Source: an uncultured Bacteroides sp.
GTDB lineage: Bacteria > Bacteroidota > Bacteroidia > Bacteroidales > Bacteroidaceae
Assembly (NCBI GenBank): GCA_944321465.1
Contig: CALULL010000015.1
Location: 1 to 64,000 of the forward strand
Reading direction: 5' to 3'
Length of the DNA stretch: 64,000 nt
Positions 16,408 to 24,549 of the stretch are shown in pieces (the first letter of the stretch is position 1; each line of letters starts with the position of its first letter). Below the pieces are notes generated by a model. The model searched no databases. It was given only the letters and a program-made list of their open reading frames with translations, and was not told where the DNA came from. A program made the translations under genes and the position numbers.

Positions 16408-17535
16408 TCAACGCCTCAACAGCACCGTGACTTTCAGTGCCAGGTCAAAGAACACCATGCGCGGGTTGACATTCTGTCCCACATGCGCCTGCGCCTCGGA
16501 CAGTTCTTCCATAAGCGCAGCCACATTGCGTTCGTTCACAAAGGGCGCAAAGCGGCTTGCAAAGCCTTCCTCCTGCCGTGTCATGTAGTTCAGTTCCCGG
16601 CAGTGCAGATTGCAGATAAAGCTTTCGCGTACCATGTGCTGACAATATTCCAAAAAGCCCTTCTGAGGCTCTCTGCCCAAGGCTGCCACTTGTTCGCTCC
16701 ATTGTTTCAGGTCGCGTACCTTGCGCTGATAGGCTAAGCGCATCAGGTTCACAAACAGTTTAAAATTGCGCTCACTCTCTTTGTCTGTACGCAAGGTATC
16801 CACGGCCTTCAGCAGGCTCCCATTTGCCAGATGAGCTATGCTGAAACTATCCTCTTGAGACAAGCCGTAACGCATGTACAAGGCATCGGACAAGGTTTTT
16901 TCTTCTATACGAGGCACATTGAACCGTTGCGTCCGGCTCACAATCGTGGGCAACACTTGGTCCGAAGCTTCCGTCACAAGCAGGAATGTGGTCTGCTGCG
17001 GAGGTTCTTCCAGCAACTTCAGCAGTTTGTTGGCACAAGCCTCGTGCAATTTCTCAGGAAGCCACAGGATGACGACCTTATAGCTACCTTCACTTGACTT
17101 TAGGTCAAGTTTACGGGTTATTTCATCACTTTCGCGGGCATAGATGATGGGTTGGCCATTCTCTGCATCCATCTCTTCCGTCCATTGTTGCAGGTCGAAG
17201 TAGGGCGATGTAGACAGCATGTGCCGCCATTCGGGCAAATAGTCGTCACACGATTCCTTTTTACGCTTGGCATTCTTCACTACCGGAAACATGAAATGCA
17301 CATCAGGGTGTACCAGTTTATCCCACTTTACACATGAAGGACATGCGCCACAGGCATCCGTCGTCGTGCGATGGGAGCAGCACAAATAGCGTCCGTAGGC
17401 CAATGCCAGTGCCAGTTTACCGACTCCTTGGGGGCCGCACAGCATCAGCGCGTGGGGCACGCGCCCCTCGGACACCTCCTGCACCAACCTGTCCTTAGCC
17501 TGCTGCTGTCCTATGACATCACTGAACTTAAACAT
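16408..17535 (-). CDS. holB: DNA polymerase III delta' subunit
   Basis: A 375-aa clamp-loader AAA+ protein. It begins MFKFSDVIGQQQAKDRL, with a P-loop GPQGVGK (34-40) and zinc-module cysteines (Cys53, Cys62, Cys65, Cys68 in CSHRTTTDACGACPSC). Later blocks are LLKLLEEPPQQTTFLLVT and LPTIVSRTQRF. It functions in loading the DnaN clamp. It is the second gene of the metF - holB - RicT - gldH operon, 48 bases after metF. Confidence 0.93.
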   Translation of the reverse strand: MFKFSDVIGQQQAKDRLVQEVSEGRVPHALMLCGPQGVGKLALALAYGRYLCCSHRTTTDACGACPSCVKWDKLVHPDVHFMFPVVKNAKRKKESCDDYLPEWRHMLSTSPYFDLQQWTEEMDAENGQPIIYARESDEITRKLDLKSSEGSYKVVILWLPEKLHEACANKLLKLLEEPPQQTTFLLVTEASDQVLPTIVSRTQRFNVPRIEEKTLSDALYMRYGLSQEDSFSIAHLANGSLLKAVDTLRTDKESERNFKLFVNLMRLAYQRKVRDLKQWSEQVAALGREPQKGFLEYCQHMVRESFICNLHCRELNYMTRQEEGFASRFAPFVNERNVAALMEELSEAQAHVGQNVNPRMVFFDLALKVTVLLRR

Positions 17536-17583
17536 ACACTGTCCCTCCGCTTTTCATTGCTCTTTCTGTCCGCTCCTTTACAC

Positions 17584-18537
17584 TCAGTACACCTGCCGGG
17601 CTACATCCCTGAGGCTCAGAGATGCCCCCACCGAATAAAAGTGGATGCTGGGAGCACCGTGAGCCATCAATTCGCGGCATTGCTGCACGCACCATTCCAC
17701 TCCCACTTGGCGCACTTCCTCGTCGTTTTTGCATTTCAGCACCTCGTGAACCAGTGGTTCGGGCAAATCAACCTTGAAAGTCTTGGGTAGCATCGAAAGT
17801 TGCGATAATTTGGAGAAGGGTTTGATGCCCGGAATAATGGGCACACGTATGCCAGCCTGACGCGCCTTTTCCACAAAACGGAAAAACTTGGCATTGTCAT
17901 AGAACAGCTGTGTGACGGCATACTCTGCGCCTGCCTCCACTTTCCGCTTCAGCCAATAAAGATCTGATTCCAGATTGGGCGACTCCTCGTGCTTTTCTGG
18001 ATAGCAAGCCACTCCGTAGGAGAAAGGCGTACGGGTAATCTTCATCTCCGAACCATCTACAAAAATTCCCTTGTTGAAGTTGTTGATTTGTTCCTCCAGT
18101 TCAATGGCATGAGTGTAACCGCCAGGTTCGGGCGTAAACGCCGATTCGTGTTTTGCCTTGTCTCCGCGTAGCACCAGCAAGTCGGTAATGCAGAGGAACT
18201 GCAAATCGAGCAGAATAAGTTCTGTGTCTTCGCGTGTGAAACCGCTGCACAGTACGTGAGGCACAGTTGTGATGCCATACTTGTTCTGTATGGCGGCAGC
18301 TACGGCTACTGTGCCCGGACGGCGGTGGAATTTCTTGCGTTCAAACAAGCCGTTGCCCAGTTCTCTGTACACATACTCGCTGCGGTGTGTCGTGATATTT
18401 ATGTACTTAGGGTCGAACTCACGCAACAAATCTATCGTTTCATACACTTTCTCTATGCCCGTTCCTTTCAGTGGCGGCAATATCTCGAAAGAAAAGGCCG
18501 TCTTTTCCGTGCTATTTATCAGGTCGATAACGTTCAT
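17584..18537 (-). CDS. metF: 5,10-methylenetetrahydrofolate reductase
   Basis: A 317-aa FAD-dependent TIM-barrel enzyme giving 5-methyl-THF for methionine synthesis. Blocks: FSFEILPPLKGTGIEKVYE, FDPKYINITTHRS, PHVLCSGFTREDTELILLDL, VLRGDKAKHESAF, GAEYAVTQLFYDN and PIIPGIKPFSKLSQL. Length is standard. It starts the minus-strand operon towards holB and is preceded by a -7 box. I see no SAM or THF riboswitch in the short leader. Confidence 0.95.
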   Translation of the reverse strand: MNVIDLINSTEKTAFSFEILPPLKGTGIEKVYETIDLLREFDPKYINITTHRSEYVYRELGNGLFERKKFHRRPGTVAVAAAIQNKYGITTVPHVLCSGFTREDTELILLDLQFLCITDLLVLRGDKAKHESAFTPEPGGYTHAIELEEQINNFNKGIFVDGSEMKITRTPFSYGVACYPEKHEESPNLESDLYWLKRKVEAGAEYAVTQLFYDNAKFFRFVEKARQAGIRVPIIPGIKPFSKLSQLSMLPKTFKVDLPEPLVHEVLKCKNDEEVRQVGVEWCVQQCRELMAHGAPSIHFYSVGASLSLRDVARQVY

Positions 18538-18588
18538 CTCGATTTTTCAAACAAGTTCCCTTACATGCCTGAGGCATACAATGTGGGA

Positions 18589-18596
18589 CAAAAGTA
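18589..18596 (-). promoter_or_regulatory. -7 box of the metF operon
   Basis: TACTTTTG on the minus strand, 52 bases before the metF start, fits TAnnTTTG. No convincing TTTG box is seen upstream. Confidence 0.5.
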
Positions 18597-18776
18597 CGAA
18601 AAAGAAATGGGAAAATCCTTATACCTACTTTTATAAAAGGAATGAAAACGTCGAAGGCTGCTACGAGCCAGGTTTTCCATAGGCTTCCAAAATGGTTTCC
18701 ACGAAGAGACACAGGGGTTCCCGTCTACCGCATTCCCGTTCGCGCTGCAATGAATGCCGAGGCCTGGAGAAGTATG

Positions 18777-18973
18777 TAAATCCCAATAGGTCGTTAGGCC
18801 GTCAGGCCTGTGTCTTGTTGCTTTAGGGGCTTTCCGACTTCCTCTTGCTCTTGTCGGCATATTGGCTGCTGCTTTGCCTCGATGTAGCCCGTTACGTCTT
18901 CAACAAAGATAGCAGCCTGTCTGCATGGCAGTAGGCGAAAATCGCTTTGGGGTTTGATGACTAATTTGGGATG
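18777..18973. repeat. Palindromic interspersed repeat, copy C (degenerate, inverted)
   Basis: Read on the minus strand it starts TCCCAAATTAGTCATCAAACC and runs through GACGTAACGGGCTACATCGAG and AAAGCAGCAGCCAATATGCCGAC to CCTAACGACCTATTGGGAT. The order matches copies A, B, E and F. It is strongly diverged. It lies upstream of metF. The rest of the gap (18598-18776, 18974-19126) shows nothing recognisable. Confidence 0.7.
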
Positions 18974-19126
18974 AAGGCTTTTCCGAGTTTTTGTTTGCGT
19001 ATGTGTTGGTAGCTTGAAAAAATGTGTCGGTGCTACATAAAAAGAATTTGTTTGTTTGGAGCACTGGTAGGGACGATGTGTCTGGGAAGGGGCCCATTTT
19101 GGCGGTGTGGTGAGATGTCTTTGGGG

Positions 19127-19182
19127 TGAATAAAAAAGAGGAGGATACCGACCGTTGTTGTGCACGGCGGCATCCTCCTCGA
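19127..19182 (-). terminator. Terminator after rpmE2
   Basis: On the minus strand GAGGAGGATGCCG pairs with CGGTATCCTCCTC across a 15-20 base loop, followed by TTTTTTATTC. This is a classic intrinsic terminator located 45 bases after the L31 stop codon. Confidence 0.85.
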
Positions 19183-19226
19183 TGTGTTTAGCTGTTTTGG
19201 CTTCGGGGTGTCCCGAGGCCTTGGCT

Positions 19227-19481
19227 TTATTTCTTCTTGTGGCTTGCGTATCGATTCATGAACTTGTCCACGCGACCGGCAGTGTCTACCAACTTGGACT
19301 TTCCTGTGTAGAAGGGGTGGGAAGAACTGGATATTTCCAACTTGATAAGCGGATAGGTCTCGCCTTCAAATTCGATTGTCTCCTTCGTGCTGCAGGTGGA
19401 GCGGGAGAGAAACATGTCACCGTTGGACATGTCTTTGAATACTACCGGACGGTAGCTTTCGGGATGAATACCTTTTTTCAT
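19227..19481 (-). CDS. rpmE2: 50S ribosomal protein L31 type B
   Basis: An 84-aa L31: [19 protein letters not shown], then [20 protein letters not shown] and the basic end RYASHKKK. It lacks the zinc-binding cysteines of type A L31, so it is the type B, zinc-independent form. It has its own promoter (TTCG, 19 bases, TATCTTCG) and a strong terminator, so it is a single-gene unit. Confidence 0.96.
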   Translation of the reverse strand: MKKGIHPESYRPVVFKDMSNGDMFLSRSTCSTKETIEFEGETYPLIKLEISSSSHPFYTGKSKLVDTAGRVDKFMNRYASHKKK

Positions 19482-19566
19482 TTCTGTATGTTTTAGTTTG
19501 TTGTTCGTTTTTGTTTTGGTAATCTGTACGGTGGAGTGTAACGTTGTAATGGCTGTTTTCAGGCCG

Positions 19567-19597
19567 CGAAGATAATGCTTTTCTGTCAGATAGCGAA
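19567..19597 (-). promoter_or_regulatory. Promoter of rpmE2
   Basis: On the minus strand TTCG (19597-19594), 19 bases, TATCTTCG (19574-19567). Both boxes carry the C-for-T variant common at this position. The leader is about 80 bases. Confidence 0.6.
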
Positions 19598-19673
19598 AAA
19601 GTTGCTTGGAAAAATAGGTTTATCGCGTTTTATTTCGGACTTTTGCAGGCATGTTTCAACGGACTTTAATCTT

Positions 19674-20684
19674 ATGAGAAGACTATTTCTGCTATTGGCC
19701 CTCTCTCTCGGGGCGGCTTTGGCTCAGGCTCGCAATGAAGGCGGTCGGGAGTATTGCGTGGCGTTCTATAATTTGGAGAACTTGTTTGATACGGTTCATG
19801 ATGTGGGGAAGAATGACTTGGAGTTTTTGCCCACTGGGAGTTATCGATGGACGGCGCAGAAGTATGAGGCTAAGTTGAGGAATATGGCTAAGGTGTTGTC
19901 GTCGTTGGGCCGTGAAAGGGTAGAGCAGGGACCCGCTTTCATCGGTGTGGCTGAGGTGGAGAATGCACGTGTGCTGACCGACCTGCTGGCACAACCAGCG
20001 TTGCGAGGACAGTATGAATCGGTGCATTACGAGGGACCGGACAAGCGGGGCATAGATTGTGCTCTGCTGTTCGACCCGAAGCAGTTTGAGGTGGAAACGT
20101 CTCAGTTGGTGCTGTCGCGGCCTTATGAGGGTGATACGTTGCATCCGACGCGTGGGTTCCTGATTGTGACGGGCCGGATGGCGGGGCGGCGTGTAGCGGT
20201 GGTCGTGAATCATTGGCCGTCGCGTGGTGCCGGGTCGCCGGTCAGGGTCCATGCTGCCCGGCAGGTGCGAGCATTGACTGACTCGTTGATGCGGGCCGAT
20301 CGTCGGTTGCGCCTTGTCGTGATGGGGGATCTTAATGACGACCCGATGGACGAAAGCCTGCAAGTGTTGGGCGCATGTAAATACGAGGAAGAAGTGTGCG
20401 GAGGCAAGTTCTACAACCCTTGGTGGGCAGTGCTTGAAGATGAGGGACGTGGGACGTTGCTGTACCGGGGCAAGTGGAATTTATTCGACCAGATAGTCTT
20501 GTCAAAAGGATGGTTGCGCAAGCGCAGAGGATTGCGTTACGCGGGTTGTCAGATTTTTGCACCAGACTATCTATTCCAGCATGAGGGTAAGTACGCTGGT
20601 TCGCCTTTGCGTACGCACGGGGGGCGCACGTGGTTGAATGGTTATAGTGACCATTTGCCTACTGTCGTTTACTTGAAACGTTAG
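19674..20684 (+). CDS. Secreted endonuclease/exonuclease/phosphatase family protein
   Basis: A 336-aa protein with a signal peptide (RRLFLLLALSLGAALAQA). The EEP fold is shown by CVAFYNLENLFDTVHD, FIGVAEVENARVL, VVVNHWPSRGAGSP, LVVMGDLNDDP and the final GYSDHLPTVVYL, which contain the metal-binding Glu, Asp/Asn and His. Family members cut phosphodiesters in nucleic acids, lipids or inositol phosphates; the substrate is not predictable. The ORF is open upstream, but the ATG at 19674 starts the signal peptide. It lies divergent from rpmE2. Confidence 0.9.
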   Translation: MRRLFLLLALSLGAALAQARNEGGREYCVAFYNLENLFDTVHDVGKNDLEFLPTGSYRWTAQKYEAKLRNMAKVLSSLGRERVEQGPAFIGVAEVENARVLTDLLAQPALRGQYESVHYEGPDKRGIDCALLFDPKQFEVETSQLVLSRPYEGDTLHPTRGFLIVTGRMAGRRVAVVVNHWPSRGAGSPVRVHAARQVRALTDSLMRADRRLRLVVMGDLNDDPMDESLQVLGACKYEEEVCGGKFYNPWWAVLEDEGRGTLLYRGKWNLFDQIVLSKGWLRKRRGLRYAGCQIFAPDYLFQHEGKYAGSPLRTHGGRTWLNGYSDHLPTVVYLKR

Positions 20685-20760
20685 CGTTCCCCGGGTCCGT
20701 GTTGTTTCAATTTCTTAAGTGTCTTATTTAGGGTTTAATCAGTAGTATCTATTATGTATT

Positions 20761-21432
20761 ATGGATTTTCTTTCACAACTCGACAGTAGCCTGCTGCTTG
20801 CCATTAATGGGTGGCATTCGGCTTGGGCGGACCAATTCATGTATGCCTATAGCAGCAAGTGGGTCTGGATACCTATGTATGTATCGTTGGTCTATTTTAT
20901 TTTTCGTAATCTGCATTGGCGCACGGCGTTGGGCTGTGCGGTAGCTGTTGCGCTTACTATTGTGTTTGCCGATCAAGTTTGTTCGCATCTCATCCGTCCG
21001 GCGGCGGAGCGTTTACGCCCGTCCTGTCTTGATAATCCGATTTCGGAGTACGTCCACATTGTCAATGGTTATCGTAGCGGTCGTTATGGTTTTCCCTCGG
21101 CCCATGCGGCCAATACCTTTGGGCTCGCCTGCTTGCTGACCTGGGTATTCCGTAATAGGGCGCTTTCGACTTTTATGGTCCTCTGGGCCTTGGTTACGTG
21201 CTATTCCCGAGCTTACTTGGGGGTACACTATCCGGGCGATTTGGTCGTGGGAGCTTTTGTGGGCTGCGTCGGGGCAACATTATGCTATTGGCTTTTTGTG
21301 TGGATATTCCGTGTTACTCCCCCCCCCCATACACACGGCAGTTCTTTTACACGCAAGAGGTTGCGCCATGTGTGGATACCCATTGGGGTAGGTGTGGCGA
21401 CAATGATTGTCATGGCTCTGCCTGTGTGGTAG
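20761..21432 (+). CDS. PAP2 family membrane phosphatase
   Basis: A 223-aa membrane protein with about six hydrophobic segments. The acid phosphatase motifs are RPAAERLRP, GFPSAHAAN (PSxH) and SRAYLGVHYPGD with the catalytic His and Asp. Such enzymes dephosphorylate lipid pyrophosphates (undecaprenyl pyrophosphate, PGP) at the membrane. It is odd in having a run of ten C at 21319-21328 inside the coding sequence, encoding the Pro-rich linker before the last hydrophobic segment; slippage there would shift the final 35 residues. Confidence 0.88.
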   Translation: MDFLSQLDSSLLLAINGWHSAWADQFMYAYSSKWVWIPMYVSLVYFIFRNLHWRTALGCAVAVALTIVFADQVCSHLIRPAAERLRPSCLDNPISEYVHIVNGYRSGRYGFPSAHAANTFGLACLLTWVFRNRALSTFMVLWALVTCYSRAYLGVHYPGDLVVGAFVGCVGATLCYWLFVWIFRVTPPPHTHGSSFTRKRLRHVWIPIGVGVATMIVMALPVW

Positions 21433-21560
21433 AGCGGCTATGGCGGAAGGCTGAAAGAGACAGGCGCGAGATCCGGGGTAAGTGTGGGGATAACCCTGTT
21501 AAGTTGTCTTTTTGGGGAGCGTGCCTGTTGTGTTCGGACGGCTTGTGGATTCCTGTCCTT

Positions 21561-21699
21561 TAGCCCAAATCGGACATTAGAGTTCCAAGCGATTTCGTCC
21601 TGCTGTCGGCGACAAGATGCCGACAGCAGGACGAAATCGCTTGGAAAGCCTAAGAAAATAACCCTATACTCATCGGGCGGTCTAATGCCCGATTGGGGG
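21561..21699. repeat. Palindromic interspersed repeat, copy D (short, with perfect 28-bp stem)
   Basis: The ends are CCCAAATCGGACATTAGAG and GGTCTAATGCCCGATTGGGG. The internal region of the longer copies is missing, leaving a perfect inverted repeat: 21583-21610 pairs with 21619-21646 around the loop GACAAGAT. A local right-end hairpin ATCGGGC/GCCCGAT is also present. The right end abuts the stop codon of the mrp gene (21700-21702). It lies between convergent genes and may serve as a bidirectional terminator. The stretch 21433-21560 shows nothing else. Confidence 0.85.
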
Positions 21700-22797
21700 T
21701 TAGTGGGTTTTGACTACCTGTGTGGGAGCTTGCTCGACGTTGCGCTTGTCTACTTGGCGGACTAGCGCGGCGGCCAGTTGTAGGAATGCGCGTCCGGTGA
21801 GGCTGTCTTCTTCAAGTGCTACCGGCGTTCCGGCATCTCCGCTTTCACATATACTTTGTACGATGGGGACTTGTCCTAACAAGGGTACGTTCATTTCTTC
21901 AGCCAGCCGCTTGCAGCCTTCACGTCCAAATATGTAGTAGCGGTTCTCGGGGAGTTCGGCGGGAGTGAACCATGCCATGTTCTCTACCAGTCCGAGGATC
22001 GGAACGTTTACTTTGTCGTTGGTGAACATGTTGATGCCTTTCCGTGCATCAGCCAATGCTACGGCCTGCGGCGTGCTGACGACGACGACCCCCGTCAGTG
22101 CAAGTGTCTGCACAACCGTCAGGTGTATGTCGCTGGTGCCGGGAGGCAGGTCGATGAGAAAGTAGTCCAATTGTCCCCAGTCGGCATCTCCTATGAGCTG
22201 CTTCAGAGCATTGCTGGCCATGCCCCCACGCCATAGTGTAGGCTGGTCGGGATCGACGAAGAAGCCGATGGAGAGTAGCTTGATGCCATACTTCTCAATG
22301 GGGATGATGAGGTCCCGGCCATTGATGCGTTCGGCATAAGGGCGCGCATCTTCCACTTGGAACATCTTGGGCATAGAAGGGCCGAAGATGTCGGCATCGA
22401 GCAGTCCCACACGATAGCCTAAACGGGCTAAGCCGACTGCCAGGTTGGCGGCTACGGTGCTTTTGCCAACACCGCCTTTCCCGCTGGAGATGCCAATGAT
22501 GTTCTTTACCTGTGGTAGCATTTTACCTGGTTCGGGGCGGGCTGCTTGTCGGCTTTCGGTGGATATGGAGACTTCGACCTCGGGTGATACATAGGTGTGT
22601 ATGGCTGTTTCGGCAGCCCGTAACATGGACTTCATAAAAGGGTCGGTAGGTTTCTCGAAGATAAGAGAAAAGGACACCTTCATGCCATCGATGCGAAGGT
22701 TGTCGGCCACCATTTCTGCCTCAATGAGGTTCTTTCCGTTGCCGGGATAGCGCACGGTTGCCAGTGCGTCGTGGATAAGTTTGGGATAGAGTGTCAT
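21700..22797 (-). CDS. Mrp/NBP35 family Fe-S carrier ATPase
   Basis: A 365-aa protein. Residues 1-85 form the MIP18/DUF59-like domain; residues 97-350 form the deviant P-loop ATPase, SGKGGVGKST (105-114), DADIFGPSMPKMF, LIDLPPGTSDIHLT and STPQAVALAD. Family members bind and transfer Fe-S clusters. The CxxC pair usually found near VENM is absent here (VENMAWFTPAELPENRYYIFG), so bridging cluster binding must differ. It is the last gene of DUF975 - trmB - mrp on the minus strand, and its stop abuts repeat D. Confidence 0.92.
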   Translation of the reverse strand: MTLYPKLIHDALATVRYPGNGKNLIEAEMVADNLRIDGMKVSFSLIFEKPTDPFMKSMLRAAETAIHTYVSPEVEVSISTESRQAARPEPGKMLPQVKNIIGISSGKGGVGKSTVAANLAVGLARLGYRVGLLDADIFGPSMPKMFQVEDARPYAERINGRDLIIPIEKYGIKLLSIGFFVDPDQPTLWRGGMASNALKQLIGDADWGQLDYFLIDLPPGTSDIHLTVVQTLALTGVVVVSTPQAVALADARKGINMFTNDKVNVPILGLVENMAWFTPAELPENRYYIFGREGCKRLAEEMNVPLLGQVPIVQSICESGDAGTPVALEEDSLTGRAFLQLAAALVRQVDKRNVEQAPTQVVKTH

Positions 22798-22867
22798 TAT
22801 GTCTTGTGTTTGTTATGTATTGCAAAAGTCCACTTTCCTGAGTTTAGACCCAAGAACTTTTTTGTCG

Positions 22868-23626
22868 TTATTTTGCTGCTTCCAGTTCGCTGCGCTTGTT
22901 GCGCCCGTAGCTGCGGTAGTTGTCCAGGGGGATTTCTACATCGGGTTCGATTAGCGTCCCTTTCGCAGGTAACCTGAAGCAGATGTATTTGATGCTGATA
23001 CCCCGTTCCAGCCACTGTTGCTCGTAGTAGGTACGTATGCTCAGTATTTCGTCAACCAGACCAGAACTGTAGAGGTCGTCTGTCTGATCTACGGGTGTCA
23101 ATTGGTTAGCTTTGAGTAGCAGGCTGGTGTAGGTGTATAGGAAATTGCTGTCGGTTTTGATGTGTATCAGCCCTCCTTCCACCAGAAACTTCCGGTAGCG
23201 CTCCAGAAAGAAAGTCGATGTCAGACGTTTGGTGGGCTTTTTCATTTGCGGGTCGCTGAACGTAAGCCATAGTTCGCTGACTTCTCCTGGCCCGAACAGC
23301 CGGTCTATTATTTCTATATTGGTGCGCAGGAAGGCTACATTGGACAGGCCTTCGCGTAGGCTTTCGGTGGCTCCTGTCCACATACGAGCCCCCTTAATGT
23401 CTACGCCTATGAAGTTTTTGTCGGGGCAGCGGCGTGCCAGCCCTACGGTATATTCGCCGCGTCCGCATCCCAATTCAAGGACAATGGGGTTTGAGTTCTT
23501 GAAAAAATCTTTTCCCCACCGTTCCCGCAAGGTGAAGGGCACGTCTTCCGTCGCCCGGTAAGGATGCTGGAAGACGTGCGGGTATTGCTCCATATCGGCA
23601 AACTTCTGTAACTTGCCTTTGCTCAT
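22868..23626 (-). CDS. trmB: tRNA (guanine-N7-)-methyltransferase
   Basis: A 252-aa SAM enzyme making m7G46 in tRNA. Motifs: [18 protein letters not shown] (SAM site), [31 protein letters not shown] and the substrate segment [13 protein letters not shown]. The N terminus ([20 protein letters not shown]) is typical of TrmB. It is four bases after DUF975 and 70 bases before mrp, so an operon is likely. Confidence 0.94.
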   Translation of the reverse strand: MSKGKLQKFADMEQYPHVFQHPYRATEDVPFTLRERWGKDFFKNSNPIVLELGCGRGEYTVGLARRCPDKNFIGVDIKGARMWTGATESLREGLSNVAFLRTNIEIIDRLFGPGEVSELWLTFSDPQMKKPTKRLTSTFFLERYRKFLVEGGLIHIKTDSNFLYTYTSLLLKANQLTPVDQTDDLYSSGLVDEILSIRTYYEQQWLERGISIKYICFRLPAKGTLIEPDVEIPLDNYRSYGRNKRSELEAAK

Positions 23627-23630
23627 GTGC

Positions 23631-24266
23631 TCAGAGTGTTTCGGTTGCTTGGTCTTGTTGCGTCTCTTGTGTCTGTCCCAGTTCTCCTGCTTCTGCTTTC
23701 AGGTCTTCGTAGAAAGCTGCGTAAGAGGTGTATATGTACGGATAGAGGAGTAGCAGACCAATTCCCAGCGTGAGGCAGCAGAGCAAGTACCATCCGATGA
23801 AGCTAAGAGTAAGGAGGAAGAACTTCATCTTGTGCCCTTCCATCATGGCCATGCTCTTTTCTATGGCGTCATTGTAAGCAATGGAAGGGTCGTCGCGCAA
23901 GATGAACGGTGTCATGGCGTAGGAAATCGCCTTGATGATGCCCGGCACGATGAGCAGCAGTGTCCACAGTAAGGTGTAAAGCCCTGCGAGTAGCTGCGTT
24001 CCCAGCACACGGCTGTAGCTCTTAAAGCCTTCAAAGAGGGTGGAGAGTTGTACGCCCCTGCGGTGATAGACATCGTAGAAGATGATGTACAAGCCCCAGC
24101 TGATGGGTACGCCTATGAGCAGTGTGAGAATAATACCTCCGTAGGGGATGGAACTTAAACCGAACGCGATGATCATGTAAATGAGAGTGGCCACGGCGGC
24201 CATGCCCCAGTTGCCTTCGAGGGCTTTCCGGGCTTCTTGACGGAGAACCTTGTTTTCTTTCAGCAT
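23631..24266 (-). CDS. DUF975 family membrane protein
   Basis: A 211-aa protein with about five hydrophobic segments. The N-terminal [24 protein letters not shown] and the loop [23 protein letters not shown], then [17 protein letters not shown], are diagnostic of DUF975. The function is unknown. The tail (residues 190-211) is polar and Gln/Glu-rich. It starts the operon with trmB and mrp. A MITE-like repeat lies just upstream. Confidence 0.85.
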   Translation of the reverse strand: MLKENKVLRQEARKALEGNWGMAAVATLIYMIIAFGLSSIPYGGIILTLLIGVPISWGLYIIFYDVYHRRGVQLSTLFEGFKSYSRVLGTQLLAGLYTLLWTLLLIVPGIIKAISYAMTPFILRDDPSIAYNDAIEKSMAMMEGHKMKFFLLTLSFIGWYLLCCLTLGIGLLLLYPYIYTSYAAFYEDLKAEAGELGQTQETQQDQATETL

Positions 24267-24303
24267 AACAGTGATTGTTTAAGTGGTGGATTAGGATGAT
24301 TTT

Positions 24304-24482
24304 TAGAGTCTGTTTTAAATTTTGCTCGGTTTTATTTTGAGAGTCCTTTACGAGGATGTTTTTCCGATTCCGTGAGGAGGATAGCGGGCTATCTGCCGAA
24401 CGCAATCGGAAAAAGAGACCGAAAAGGGATTCAAAAGAGACCTGACTAAATTACTTAAATGCAAAATTAAAACAGGCTCTTA
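24304..24482. mobile_element. MITE-like non-coding element with terminal inverted repeats
   Basis: The left arm TAGAGTCTGTTTTAAATTTT (24304-24323) is matched by AAAATTAAAACAGGCTCTTA (24463-24482) in inverse. Inside, TTTTTCCGATT pairs with AATCGGAAAAA, and at the centre GATAGCGGGCTATC forms a hairpin. No ORF is present. The structure is that of a miniature inverted-repeat element. The central TAGCGGGCTA is the same as in the palindromic repeats A, E and F. Confidence 0.65.
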
Positions 24483-24487
24483 CAATA

Positions 24488-24526
24488 TCAGCCACGAGCT
24501 TCGCAAAGCTGCCCGCGGCTGATACT
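24488..24526 (-). terminator. Hairpin after ilvE
   Basis: ATCAGCC...GGCTGAT with an inner GAGCTT/AAAGCT stem, 24 bases after the ilvE stop on the minus strand. There is no clear T run, so it is a possible terminator or 3'-end stabiliser. Confidence 0.4.
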
Positions 24527-24549
24527 TGTTGTTTCGGATTGCGAAGTCC

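Noticed and set aside
18538..18588. THF or SAM riboswitch upstream of metF
   Set aside because: The leader from the -7 box is only about 45 bases, too short for these riboswitches, and has no matching stems.
20761..21432. PAP2 gene as an already broken gene because of the C10 tract
   Set aside because: The current frame is open and gives all catalytic motifs plus a sensible last hydrophobic segment, so it reads as intact.
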